From: Clavulina sp. PMI_390
Lineage: Eukaryota; Basidiomycota; Agaricomycetes; Cantharellales; Hydnaceae
NCBI GenBank assembly: GCA_015039315.1
Contig: WIDE01000015.1
Location: 254,836-318,835 of the forward strand
DNA length: 64,000 nt
Reading direction: 5' to 3'
The stretch's first letter is position 1, and the number at the start of each line of letters is the position of its first letter. Position numbers and translations under genes: made by a program. Positions 45,300 to 59,354 of the stretch are shown here, in pieces. The notes below the pieces were generated by a model. It saw nothing but the letters and a program-made list of their open reading frames with translations, was not told where the DNA came from and searched no databases.

Positions 45300-48200
45300 A
45301 TGGCACTCACCGCAGAGGCAGCTGTCAGAATTATTCCTCTAACCTTCATTACCGCAATCAGCCACTTCCTTGAGCGTCCTCGGGATCGGGAGAACAGGTC
45401 GAAAGCTCGAGATGAGCTTCTGTTTGATGAAGGTACGTCTTTGAAACGTTCATTGGACTGTTGTTGGTGCCCGAATACGTATCTTCGCTTGAATGTTCTT
45501 CACTAACCCTGACCCCTTGTTCGTTGCGCGAATCACTTAGCGTTCACTGTGGTAAAGGTAACTTACACAATCTGTCTCGGCCAAAGTGTCCACATCTGAA
45601 TCTCATACGTTTAAATTAAAGGCGTTTATGGAGGCCGCTTCACGGTAAGTTTATTCCCAGTGTCGTGAACGCCAAAAAAAAAGCATTCGTGCCTCGGATC
45701 TACCTCCTCGGCATCCATGGGCGTGCAACCCCCGACAACGCATTGAATCTGTAAGTTACCTCCTCACGCTCTAACTTGCATTCAATTCGTAGTCATACAG
45801 TCGAAGAGCTGCAAGAATTTGCCAATACTCGCATCCCAGGTGAGAGAAGCTTTGCGGCCTGAAGTCTCTGCCGCTGGTGAGCTCACAGCAACAAATTGAC
45901 ATCATGGGTGATCTTCCCGCCAATCGGCGCTCGATGGACTTGCCCAACACGCTTTTGCGGTCTCACACACTAATAGCCCCTCCAAGCGTCAGAAGCATTC
46001 GTCTCCTTGTGCCAATCAGCTGCTGTAACGAGGCAGCAGATTATCTTATACAAGCCTTAGGTGGCCCTGAGCAGGCGAAGAGCTTTGCTGGCGGCGTTAA
46101 ATGGTGGCAGGTTCGGGGTCTCCAAGGGATCGACGCTAATTGGCTTGCCAGCAAGAAAGATATTGAGGCACGTCGTAAAGCCCAACAGCAAGCTCGACGG
46201 CAGACCTCAGGTGACTCGGCACATCTGGGTTCTGCCGAGCCCGAGCCAAAGCGGGGAAGTGGTGAAGCGAATTCAGAGGAAGATGCTTCCTATACCTCGG
46301 AAATGGATACGATGCCTTGCATGTACTACATGCATGGAGGTGAGAGGTTCCTTACCCAATCAATTACTTGTGCAACGGCTTTCTCATCGATTTATCCTTC
46401 TACGGTTTCCAATCACCGCTGGCGTATCACTGAAATGTACCAAAGGCGGTTATTACTTTGGGAGTGTGGACCAAGAACGATACACCATGCAACGTTACGC
46501 AAGGTACCATCAAGGATCCAGGTTGTGCGGCCGGCACTGATTATCCTTCTTCTTACGGTGGTGCCTGAAGGAAGATGAAGGGGCGTGTATTTTGTGAGTT
46601 AATCTATCATCCGACGTTCCTTCGGCACCCCGTAATCTCGGTCCGGCTTGATTGGCTCGCAGCGATCAATTATCGTCTCGCACCGCAATATCCATGGCCC
46701 GTGAGTTTGATTCGAGTGGCATCTCGGCGGTCCGCTCTCACTGACTTTTGAGCCACCCAACACTCAACTCAATCTGTCCGCTATTCGGATCACAGTGTGC
46801 CTTACAAGATGCCATCGCTGGCTGTAAGGCTTTACTTCTCTTTGCCAAAATCAAGGCACTTACATGAATGCCGTGAACAGATTTGTACCTAATCCAACCA
46901 CCCGCAGGAGCACATGCGCCGATCCCACCATCTAAAATTGTCTTTGCGGGGGCAAGCGCTGGTGGAGGGCTAATCCTCTCTCTACTCCAGGCCGTGCGAG
47001 ATGTTGGGCTACCCCTCCCAGCAGGAGCCGTTCTAGTTAGTCCATGGACAGATCTCACTCATAGTTTCCCGAGTATTTTCAAGAACACTCCCACCGTAGG
47101 TTCCTCAGCGAGATTCTATCTTAGGTCGAAATACTTACAATCCTCTACAACGAAGGACATCATCCCCACATATGGACTGAGCCTGTACAAACCAAGCACG
47201 TTATGGCCGCCTCCGCACGATGACCTTATTTCCCCCAGCCGAGAACGATTCTCATCGCGCTTGAGATCCATGCTGGTACCGCACCGCTCAAGAACACCCA
47301 CCGTTGACCATAGTGAAGACTCTGCCACACCCCACGACGTAGATGCGAGTGGGCGACCCTCAACGGCCCTAGGGGACACCCTCCTACCCTCTCTAGACAT
47401 CCAAGTAACGAGTCCAAAGGAGGCTGAGCGACTTCTGACCCCAACAATTAGTCATCTGGAAGGAAAAGGTTTGTTCTCGCATGGGGGCTTAGAGGCTCCA
47501 CCTCCATCATCCTCTGAGGACACACGCACGGCGAGGACAAGCGGTCGAGTCCCTCTACATCGCTCAGAACCTGTTCAGCTTCGAATTGGTAGCGAGCCAG
47601 CTGAGATCAGGTCCCAAATCCAGCTCTACTGCATGTACGCGCGGGCATCTTGACCCGTACCCAGCGAGCACTGACGACACATCGTAGGAATCATCAGATG
47701 GATCATCCCCTCATTTCACCCGCCCTCGGATATCTTGGGGGGCTGCCGCCATTACTCATTATTGCCAGTGATAAGGAGGTCTTACGGGACGAGATCGTAT
47801 TCGTGTGAGTGACACCATCCATACTGACTAATGTCTAGCTGATCATCCAGAAACCCGGCACAGCGCGCATAAAGCTGCAAATCCCAGCAAGTATCCCGTA
47901 AAAGAGGAAGCTCGCAATCTCCAGCCCCATCTTCGCGGAATCGAAGAGAAGTATGGCCCCACAAACGTACATCTCCAGATTTATGACGGTACGTGATTGT
48001 TTGACTATCGCGGCCCAATTATCTTCATGCGACTATCGCCGATAGAAATGTGCCACATCCTTCCTTCTTTCTCTTTCACTACACCGGTGCGTTGGACCAT
48101 CCCTGCCGTGATTACCCGTCGTTTATCAGCTCTGCCCTAACGACTATACCCGTTCACTTCGCAAAAGGCCAAATACTGCTATCGAGCTGTGAGTCTATGG

Positions 48201-49502
48201 GAACAGCTTCTCGACGACAATACACTGAAGATTACTCTTTGAAAGATCGCGGGCTTTTGTAGACATGTCACAAGCGATCAAGCTTCCAATGGATCGTCAA
48301 CCCCACAGTCACCTTCATCACCTGTTCGTCCTGCGCCCACCCCATCTCCAGGGCTTCATCCTAGCTCAGCCGAAGATGCACGCCATAATCTGAGACGATC
48401 CACTTCCGCCTCGTCAATTGTATCTGATATCGACGATCGTCCATCGGATGAGCCATGGTCACGGAATATCCCTGACACCGTTCAACCGCGGCCACAATCG
48501 TCTTTACCGGAGTTTGATTCAAAGTCACCGCTTGGCACCGCTGGTCATTCTTTCGTTTATCGTCCTCGCGAGGCAAGTCAGTTCGTTAAATTATTCCATG
48601 GCGGTTACTTAATTACAACTCCTTCATTTCCTGCGGTTTCATCTGTAGGATGCCGGCTCAGCCTTTGTGAATCATATGATTCGCGAGCGGGTCGGCACTG
48701 ATGGACTATTACGACCCCTGGAATCGGAAGACTCTCTACCGGGATGCACTCTTCCTATCGAGAAACTTGGCGTTATTAGCGAGACGGGGGCCAAACGCTA
48801 CCTCGATGGCCAAGCATTGTGGAATCACAAGTATGCAAGTGCTGCCAAGAAAGTCGTTCATGATCGGGAGAAGAACGTGAAACAGTCGCTGAAGTACGCT
48901 GGGAAGGTGCTCGATCGACTGCAGACGCAACTCGACACCAGTGCTATTTCTCGTCACCGCTTAGGAAGCCCAAAGGGTGGCGGGGCCACTATCCAGGACA
49001 TTCCAGTACCTCCAGGAGATAAGCAAGACCTCAGAGTTATGCTCAACTCGCCGTTGTGGACTTGGAGCTGGGCACTTGAGGATGAGCAACCACCACCATC
49101 CAGCATTGCGGCTCGCGGCGATACGGTACGAGCGATTCTGTGCTACCCTAAACTACGAGAAGAACTAACCCAGATGCGATCTATTAGGGAGAAGCTCGTA
49201 AACTCAGCCGGAGTGCAGATATTCGGCTGGACGAGGAGGAATCTCGCTTGAGTGCTAACAACCTGTGGGCGGTAGCTCTCAACGCGCTAACTGGTCGCAG
49301 CCACAAGAAGTCGGAGAAACGACTACAGAACCACCCTATAATTTCCCAGGCTGCGCACGGCGGCGAAGAGTCTGAATCTGAACCCTCACCCTCGTCGTCT
49401 TCGTCACCATCGCAATTGACGATACACACAGCCGAGGTAAGGCGACGTCCTAGCTTTTTGCATCGGATATTCCGGTCGTCGGACGCACCTCAGCAATCAT
49501 AG
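45300..49502 (+). CDS. Hormone-sensitive-lipase-like alpha/beta hydrolase with long C-terminal extension
   Basis: Eighteen exons keep phase, for 948 residues: 45300-45432, 45542-45558, 45622-45644, 45793-45839, 45977-46339, 46446-46503, 46571-46593, 46663-46700, 46796-46823, 46881-47095, 47156-47634, 47688-47804, 47864-47988, 48046-48086, 48168-48188, 48246-48572, 48649-49125, 49188-49502. Catalytic elements are complete. The oxyanion-hole motif [12 protein letters not shown] is at about residue 192, followed by [10 protein letters not shown]. The nucleophile serine sits in [11 protein letters not shown] (about 268), the acid in [12 protein letters not shown] (about 504) and the histidine in [12 protein letters not shown] (about 559). 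This family hydrolyses acyl or acetyl esters of lipids and sterols, usually at ER or lipid droplets. A Ser-rich insert (about 345-460) and about 390 residues after the histidine, with a Lys-rich helix and Ser/Glu tracts, are unusual. Intron 16 has a GC donor (GAG|GCAAGT). The in-frame start at 45300 is plausible but unproven. Confidence 0.82.
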
Positions 49503-49645
49503 ATAGCTGCATCCCTTTTAGAGTGTTATGATTCTTAGGTTTTGTTAGTGTTAATTTGATCATTTTTCTGAAGGCGAGATGCAAACGCGTGACAGCCTGT
49601 GACTGCACTTGGCCTCACATTCGCTCCGTTTCGGTGGCCGCAATC

Positions 49646-50206
49646 ATGAGCAGCTCAGAATATATACCTTCGATGCCTGGAGGCGTTCCGTATGGAGAAC
49701 CCTCAACTACGCCCCCTCATACTCCTATCCGAGGGCGGCCTATCACTCGTACGTGTCACGTTGAACCCAGCTAAAGCGATGCATGGTTGTTGAGCACTAT
49801 GGTGAATCCCTAGCCATCGCTTTTGGCTTTGAGGCCCATAGAGGATCTCCATTCGATGCAAAGTCGCCAGAAGTGAGCAGATCTCTCATGCTCCTGGATT
49901 CAGACCTCATTCTCTGACGTTCCCCCCGCTATACAGTCACCTGGCACCGTCGTATCAGGAACTCCTAGCCCTTCCGCCTCTCCCTTTTCGCGTCCAAATT
50001 ACATGTCCCAGCGACGAAGCAACCCCTTCCTCCAATCTTCAGCTTCCGGGCGGCCACCAATCGGCTTCAGCTCCTCCCTCTCTCACTCTACCGTTGCAGG
50101 AGTAGCCTCGAATGGCTCAATCTCTATTCGAGCTGACCCAACTATTTCCACTTCCTTTGACCCTTCGGACAAGGAACTCTACGCGTTGTGGGCACCAAAA
50201 ACATGA
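49646..50206 (+). CDS. Small Ser/Pro-rich protein, unknown function
   Basis: Three exons, 49646-49748, 49814-49872 and 49937-50206, join in phase to give 143 residues. The N-terminus has MPGGVPYGEPSTTPPHTPIR. Exon 2 adds IAFGFEAHRGSPFDAKSPE and exon 3 a Ser/Pro-rich stretch with SPGTVVSGTPSPSASPFSRP. The C-terminus FDPSDKELYALWAPKT looks conserved. Several S/T-P sites suggest phosphorylation, but that is inference. No domain is recognised. It lies 143 bp after the lipase-like gene on the same strand and ends 238 bp from the Ypk1 stop (convergent). An alternative reading is a separately annotated 3' exon set of the lipase-like gene, but the stop at 49502 and a good ATG argue for an independent gene. 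Confidence 0.68.
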
Positions 50207-50444
50207 TCGAGATGTGGTTTTCATTAGATATTATACGTAGTATCGTAAAGATGCTTGAAGGCATGGGGTGTATAGTCGCAGGTCAGCGCCCCAAAAAGGA
50301 GCGCTGCCCAGCACGCGAAGAATGCATTGTGTATTTTTGGAAAGACCACGAGTTTATGCTTGACGCGTCTCAATGTAAGGGGTGTTGAACAGCAAGAGCA
50401 CAGGCCGCAGGATGTAGTGAGGGGAAATAGAGAACACACTAAAA

Positions 50445-53133
<2,689 letters not shown>

Positions 53134-53296
53134 CACGGAAAGATCAGATTATGGAGGTTGGATATTGTGGGTTTGTCGAATGGTTTTGCAGATGTGGCCC
53201 CGTTGCAGGCTTCGGTTGTTGTTGGGAGAGCAGGAACGAGGAGGTGACACTGCCTCTGTGACGGTGCGTGACGGGCCACTTTTTTGAATCCGCGGG
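53134..53296. promoter_or_regulatory. Compact divergent promoter (ypk1 / PPR-like gene)
   Basis: Only 163 bp separate the two start codons, so transcription start sites must lie very close together and regulatory sites are necessarily shared. Confidence 0.6.
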
Positions 53297-55564
53297 ATGC
53301 AGGGCACGGCGAGGAGAGCACTTTCGAGGCTGGCCAAGCCAAGGGCGGCCTCGAAAGCGACTAGAATATCTCCTAGAGCTGTTGTCAACCCCCTTGCTGC
53401 CGTGCGTACCCCCAGCATTGGCTTTCTCGAGAATGCGAACAGTCCACGCTACAACAGCGAATACCTGTATGCGGCAATGGAGATGGGCGACGTCGACTTT
53501 CTCCATCATCTCCAGAGCAATCTTCGCGAAAACCTGCCCGTGCCATCCTCAGACAAGCAGGAGCTCAACGCCCAAATTCGGCATTTGCTCACATCCTTGG
53601 GCTGGGCAGACGAAGCACACGACATGGTTATCGAGTCTGCCTACAAAGATGGCATCCTACGCGTCAAGTGGCTCGAGTTCCAAATTCGCTCGTTTATCGC
53701 CCACGGAGAACCCGAAAATGCTCTTCGAATCTTTGCCTTCTTGGTCCAACGAATGAACCAGGGCATCTCACCCCAAGACCCTCTCCGCTCCCCTACTCCC
53801 AGCCTTACCATCAACATAATCAATACTGTCGTAAAGCACGAGATTACTGTGTCGTATCGCGTGCTTGAAGCCTTGACTGAAGTGCTCGAGCGTTACCCAT
53901 CCGCTGTCCCTCCTCGCACGGTTCGGGCTGTTGTAGACGTCTTTGCACGCAGGCGAGCCTTCAATGAGCTGGAGCGTATCATCAAGGCATGGTCTACACA
54001 ACCGCACATCCACAAACCGTCGACGCTGGGCGAAGTCGCCAGTGCCGTGATTCGAGCAGCTGAAGGCGCGCGAGATCATAGGACTGCCCTTGCCTGGTAT
54101 TCCTTGCATCGCAAGCTGAGCCTTGCTGTTACCAAACGACAGGCTCAAGTCTCGTATACCAATGAGGCCCTCCATGCCCAACACAGTGGTTCCACATCCC
54201 TCCCCAGCTCCTCTCCCGAACTTGCCCAGTCCATCGTCCCCGACCCCACACCATACTTGACAATTGCTCAATTCCGTATCCGACAAAGGGCTCGAAGACC
54301 TTGGCGAGTGGTTACTCGTATGCTCGACGAGGCCGTTGAGGATGGTGTTGTTCCCAATGCCGCAATGCTCAACCTGGTCCTGCAAATCGCGCGAAGGGGA
54401 GGGAGATTTGATAGAGCATTCGAGTTCTTCCAGCTCATGTTGGAGCAGGCGCAGTCTGGAAACACAACAGCTACGCCTGACTCGTATACATTCTGCACGA
54501 TGTGGAAGTGCTTGGATGATACGCGAAGGCAGCGAAATATCTACCACGAGCACGAAGCTCGTCCTACTGGAGAGGGACTGCTCCAACTCATGCTCCTCAT
54601 CCATTCCCGACACTCTTCTTCCCCTCCCACCCAATCCCCTTTCTCATCATCATCCACTAGATCTAAATTCCCCTCTCCAATCACAAAGGGCTCGCTCACT
54701 CTTGCTCTCGAGTACTTTATGAAGGTACACGACTACGTCCACGCCCTCGTTGTCCTCCGCATCTTCTCTAAACTTGGTATATCCCCCAACGCAAAGACCA
54801 AATGGGTCGTCGAGTCCGCCATCCTACGCCGAGCAATTGGCGAGCTGCAGCTCAGGCTCAAAAGCGGCTTCGTCCTGAGACGATCAGAGTCATTCGCCAC
54901 GAGTTCATCGGCATGGTCAAGCCAGCCAAGCCCAACGCCAGGTCACAACAAGACGCCCGAGAACTGGAGGCTCTCGTGGACCGAACGTCTCACTGGCCTT
55001 TCCATCGACGTCCCTGAACTAGGTGCAGAGACTGGCGTTGCCTCGCGCGAGAGCTGGTCTACACTCAAGTCCACAAGAGCGTATGCTGTGCGCCAGCAAG
55101 TCCTTGAGCGCATGATGGCACAGCTAGAGACTCAGAATGCCGAGCGTGCTCGTGTTCGCAGCGCCGGCCTCGCTGCTCCATGCGAGATCTTGCTTCCGTC
55201 GTCTTCTGCGGAGGCGTCTGAAGTAGTAAATGGGATCCTTGCAGCGTTGAAGAATGCACCAGAAACCGAGCTAGCTACCCCTAGAGAAGCTAGGGAGAAC
55301 TCTGACTTCGTTTCAGCGAATTCCGAAACGAGCCACAGTCCTGTTGCTGGGAAGGATGAAGTCAGTCTACAGGCGCTCATGGAAGTTGTTGGTCGATGTG
55401 TCCTCGCGTCAGAGGGTTTCGGCATGGACCTAGATATCGATATCCAACGCGATGTCCTGGACCGCCTGTTGAGTCGCGCGGAGGCAGATCTCATACCTCC
55501 CATGTTCGAGCATCATCTCATGGTTAGGTTAGGCGGGCAAGGCCTTCAGAAACGCGTAGCTTGA
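53297..55564 (+). CDS. PPR-like mitochondrial protein (intronless)
   Basis: This is an uninterrupted 755-residue frame. The N-terminus is Arg/Ala/Ser-rich without acids (MQGTARRALSRLAKPRAAS), a typical mitochondrial presequence. Helical-pair repeats of about 35 residues follow, for example ALTEVLERYPSAVPPRTVRA, FDRAFEFFQLMLEQAQ followed by TPDSYTFCTMWKCL, and YFMKVHDYVHALVVLRIF followed by KLGISPNAKTKW. These match the A-helix/B-helix pattern with a T/S-P-D/N turn of pentatricopeptide repeat proteins. Fungal PPR proteins bind organellar RNA to support its stability, processing or translation; the RNA target here is unknown. Lack of introns contrasts sharply with all neighbours. It ends 115 bp from the sec22 stop (convergent). 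The family call rests on repeat pattern, not on an identified ortholog. Confidence 0.72.
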   Translation: MQGTARRALSRLAKPRAASKATRISPRAVVNPLAAVRTPSIGFLENANSPRYNSEYLYAAMEMGDVDFLHHLQSNLRENLPVPSSDKQELNAQIRHLLTSLGWADEAHDMVIESAYKDGILRVKWLEFQIRSFIAHGEPENALRIFAFLVQRMNQGISPQDPLRSPTPSLTINIINTVVKHEITVSYRVLEALTEVLERYPSAVPPRTVRAVVDVFARRRAFNELERIIKAWSTQPHIHKPSTLGEVASAVIRAAEGARDHRTALAWYSLHRKLSLAVTKRQAQVSYTNEALHAQHSGSTSLPSSSPELAQSIVPDPTPYLTIAQFRIRQRARRPWRVVTRMLDEAVEDGVVPNAAMLNLVLQIARRGGRFDRAFEFFQLMLEQAQSGNTTATPDSYTFCTMWKCLDDTRRQRNIYHEHEARPTGEGLLQLMLLIHSRHSSSPPTQSPFSSSSTRSKFPSPITKGSLTLALEYFMKVHDYVHALVVLRIFSKLGISPNAKTKWVVESAILRRAIGELQLRLKSGFVLRRSESFATSSSAWSSQPSPTPGHNKTPENWRLSWTERLTGLSIDVPELGAETGVASRESWSTLKSTRAYAVRQQVLERMMAQLETQNAERARVRSAGLAAPCEILLPSSSAEASEVVNGILAALKNAPETELATPREARENSDFVSANSETSHSPVAGKDEVSLQALMEVVGRCVLASEGFGMDLDIDIQRDVLDRLLSRAEADLIPPMFEHHLMVRLGGQGLQKRVA

Positions 55565-55679
55565 TCGAGTCGTAGGAGCGAAAATGATATATTAGCATAG
55601 CGTAATAACATCATGCATAATTGTCCAGCGTCCAATATTAGCACAATGTGAGCAGCAACGTAATCCATTTGGAAGCACT

Positions 55680-56736
55680 TCAGAAGAGGTACCACCAGAT
55701 TACGATGAGAAGAACCAGCCCGACGACACCTAATGGTGCATACTGCCTGATCATCGCATCCCAGTTGATCTTGCGCGCTGCTTTCCGGTACTTCTCGGAT
55801 TCTGAGCGAAGTGACGTTGACAGGTGGGACATTTCTGATTGTATAGATATAGATTTTAGCATTCCACGGCCTGAGACATGAGACGCAAAGAGTTAAAACG
55901 CACTGTCAAGACTGTCACCACGCCATAGGAGCTCCTCCATATTTTTCGTCATTATCCGAGTGACGTCTTGCAGGTCGTCGTTAAGCTTGTTGAGGTTGGA
56001 TTCAGAGGATGCGGTAGCTGTTCGCGTGTCTTGGTATAGACGAGCTGTTTTCTGCATGAAGGTATCTATAATGGTGCATATACGTTGGTTAGTTGAAGGA
56101 CAGGCCATAAACCACGTTGATACAACGAGTATGCTCGAAGAACTTGCGGGAACTCACCGAACCCAACGAACGCGTATGGTTTCCGTACAGTCTCCACTTT
56201 CGGCCCGTAAACGTTTGCGAACTCTTTGGAGAGCTCGTCAAGATAAGAGAATGCAAGTTTCCTTGGATAAGATTTCTCCGCAATAGTGAGGTATACAACG
56301 TTGTCGGCAATAAGATAGCTGTGAAACGGCAGAGAGCAGGACCAAACGCAAATGGAACGGGAAGGCACCATTAGAGGCAATTGTAGTGATATTCGAAGAG
56401 TTCAAAACGATGGATGTTAGCACTGGTAACTCAGACCCTCAGGAGGGTGCGGCTAAACGCACTGGAGTGTGTACTGCCCACTCTCTATTGAGCATTTCGG
56501 CTCCGAGTTTGGCGTGATCCTCCTGAAGATAAGCTTAGACTGCTGCTTATGCTCATGGAGCGCGGTCTCAGTCTACAAAGTGCAATCCCAAAGAGTATGC
56601 AGGTGGTGAATATGGGAACACGTCAGAGCCAGGAGCATGAGACGTGTAAACTTCGGCAACTGACCTCCTCGTCGTCGGAGCTTGCAGCGAGAGGAAGAGC
56701 ATCTGAGGCTCTCGCAATAATAGTTGATCGAACCAT
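55680..56736 (-). CDS. sec22: Vesicle R-SNARE Sec22
   Basis: Five exons give 219 residues: 56736-56665, 56572-56463, 56318-56158, 56065-55904 and 55834-55680. The N-terminal longin domain starts MVRSTIIARASDALPLAASS and continues with CSIESGQYTLHYLIADNVVY and FANVYGPKVETVRKPYAFVG. The SNARE helix runs LNKLNDDLQDVTRIMTKNME to LLWRGDSLDKMSHLSTSLRS with the zero-layer Arg, then SEKYRKAARKINW. A C-terminal membrane anchor GVVGLVLLIVIWWYLF follows. Length matches yeast Sec22 (214). Sec22 acts in COPII and COPI transport between ER and Golgi. The gene start lies 437 bp from F-box B2 in divergent orientation, and its upstream region resembles the upstream regions of B3 and B4. Confidence 0.93.
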
Positions 56737-57173
56737 TTAGGGGAAGCCTTCGACGGGAAGGATGGAGAAGGAGGGCGGTATTGACGTCGAGGGAGATTGT
56801 TTGGCTGCCAAGCGCCTTGCCCAAAAGGGTAATAGTGGGAGTTCTACGGCCAGCTTCTCAGAATAAGATATTGACGGTCTGGCAGACTACCATTTATCAC
56901 GACTGATATCTACTTCCATGATATTCTTCTTCATCGCGTGATATTTGATCTGCTGCTCCCAGGTCTTGGTCACGCTTCTGGATGGACCCGAACCATTTCT
57001 CTCGTGCTCCGTAACAAACCTCCTCACGGTGAACAACCCTCAGGAAACTCTCGCTACCCGAATTAAACTTATTGGACTAAATCTTCCCAATCCTCACAAG
57101 TGCGTTGCCTCTAACTCTTTTAGACGTCGTGATATCCTGACCCCAAATCATCTTAGCTTGATATCACCTCTCC
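56737..57173. promoter_or_regulatory. Divergent region sec22 / F-box B2, duplicated upstream block
   Basis: A stretch with TATTGACGTCGAG and TTGTTTGGCTGCCAAGCGCC at about 56780-56815 has diverged copies upstream of B3 (about 59030-59075) and B4 (about 61330-61370). The B-array duplication unit therefore begins close to, or inside, the sec22 promoter. Confidence 0.5.
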
Positions 57174-58717
57174 ATGGGATATCTTGATTTTAACATTGTA
57201 GAATCCATAAGGTCATCAATTAACACCCTCAATGACAACCTAAGCCATTCAAACCTATCGTTACGAAGCGTAACCCCGATCATTTTGCTTCACCCCGCTT
57301 CCCAACGCACTTTGCACACGTCCGTTCTTCATGAGCAAATTCAAGCTCTCGAAGCATGCTACGATGATATAAGAATGATCATTGGAGAGCTCCAGAGCTT
57401 CCAAGATCGCTTGAGGGAGCAGTATGCCGTTTACGCATCCGCCCTGGTACCTATAACCGCCTTACCCACCGAAATCCTCTCCGATATATTCCAATACGTG
57501 GTGCTCTCCGGTCAAGGCTCAGCTTATGGACTCTCCCAAGTCTGCTCTCATTGGAAAACCGTAATTTCCTGCGAGTCCGCTCTCTGTCAGAGCACAATAA
57601 CTGGGGTACGCCTGGGCGGAAACGTCGAAAGCGCAATTTCAGCCGCTCAAGCTGCCCCATCGCGAGCCGTAGACCTCAAAGTCATTGATCAGGACGAGGA
57701 TTGGCCCTCTCGCATCGAGAAGGCTGTCCCAGACTTTCACGAGCGGCTCCGGACTTTAGAATGGTTGTCAGCTGCGCACATTGACAGATTTCTGGTTCAC
57801 CCGTTTGTCGAAAAACGGACTTTTCGTATGCTAGAATCCATCAAGATTGGGAAGACTCCCCGTCGATTTGGGACATGGGGCGTTTCCGGGCCTGGTACAC
57901 GACCACCTCATACCCCCGAGCTGTGCCAGGGTCTCAGCAAGAACGCATTTCCCGTGCTGAAGAGGCTGGAAGTTCGTGGAACACTTCTCACCATACCGTT
58001 TTCAATTATTAGGCAATTGGAAAATTTCTCGTATGCAGATGTCGAGGTAGACTTTAATCGATGTGTCTCCTGGATCGGCCATGCCGACTCGATGAGAACG
58101 TTGTCTATCGAGAATTTGAGGGATCCCTCTAATTCATTTGGTTCCATTGCATCTACTATCTACACTCTACCCTTTCTTACCAGTTTAATACTTCACCGTC
58201 CTCAGTCACGACTTCTAGCTGTGCTCTTCGACGGTTGTGATTGTCCTCTCCTTGATGTATTGGAGATTAACAATTATAGAAAGGGAAGGATTGAAGAAAA
58301 CATGGCCACTTTTCGCTTTGTGTGTATATTTCCGATCCTTCTCCTTTAAATTGTCGCTGACAATCTGTCTTCAAATAGTTTGAGAAAGCGCGAAATCTCA
58401 GGGAGCTCGTTCTTTGGAGGGTTCTAACTAGGGCAATCACAGAGATCACCGCCCCCCTGAACACTCTTGCTCCCCATCTCCATCGCCTTGCGTTTTCGAC
58501 GGATCGCGACGACTCTGCAAGGACGTTCGAGCCGCTGGTTGATCACATCGTTAGCATCGCTAACGCGCGAGCTAAAGCAGAGAGCCTTGCCCCATTCGCA
58601 ATACACACACAGATGGATCTCATTCCTGCACTTCAACCATTGCTTCCCGACACATATCCAGTATCAGAGATTGTTAAGGATTCCGGCCAAGGGGATGGTG
58701 TAGATGTTTTTCTCTAG
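57174..58717 (+). CDS. F-box protein, family B (copy B2)
   Basis: Exon 1 is 57174-58319 and exon 2 is 58379-58717, with a 59-nt phase-0 intron; the protein is 494 residues. The start is MGYLDFNIVESIR. The motif VTPIILLHPASQR is at residues 33-45, a coiled-coil-like helix at about 50-88, and the F-box at about 90-138 (LVPITALPTEILSDIFQYV, LSQVCSHWKTVI). The LRR-like tail has FHERLRTLEWLSAAHIDRFL and SMRTLSIENLRDPS, with PLLDVLEINNY at the exon end. Exon 2 begins FEKARNLRELVL and ends VDVFL. An SCF substrate-adaptor role is inferred. It is the first of three head-to-tail copies with start-to-start spacing of 2.2-2.4 kb. Confidence 0.88.
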
Positions 58718-59354
58718 CGTACTTCAGCGCGATGGTATTCCTCGATGACGCGGGTGAATCGCAATTCCCGCTGAAATAATCATGCTCGCATAGTCTGCGG
58801 CCCGAGCGCGAGCCCAATAGGAGTGGTAGATGATATTATATTATAGGAAGTGATGAGGAACGTGATGTAGCTGTTGACCCGAGGAATCGAGATGGAGCCA
58901 AAAGGGATAAGCAAAGTTTTCAGAGAGACATGCGCAGCAATATCAAGGAAAGAAATAAAGAAGGTGCAGACAAGAAATATCCGCTACTATGGTGCAGAAA
59001 GAGAGATCACCAACTAGCGGAAGGCGGGAAGGTGATTCTGACAGTCAGGTCGCTTGTCTGGTCGCTAAACGCCTGACGCAAAACGGTGATAGCATCTTCT
59101 TGGAAAGAATAATAATTGCCTGACTGTATCACGTGATGCCCATCTTCTGCTCGTGGCCCCATTTGATGGACCCGATCCTCTTTATAGTCGATCACAAACC
59201 TGTCAAGCGCGAGTAACCCTCCCTGAGGGTTCTTGGTTATTCGGAGTTACCGTATCAAAAATACCTCAGTGCTCAAATTTGATAGGTTCGATGCCCCAAC
59301 TTGGCTCAGAGGATTTGAATTCTAACGAGAATCTCCCGCCAGGTCGGTCATCCC
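58718..59354. other. Spacer between F-box B2 and B3
   Basis: This contains the 3' flank of B2 and the duplicated promoter block of B3. A CACGTG-like TCACGTGATG lies at about 59130-59140. No gene seen. Confidence 0.5.

Noticed and set aside
45654..45766. Possible extra exon ([16 protein letters not shown]) in the lipase-like gene
   Set aside because: It does not keep phase, and joining the exons on either side directly restores the expected [17 protein letters not shown] sequence, so it is intron.
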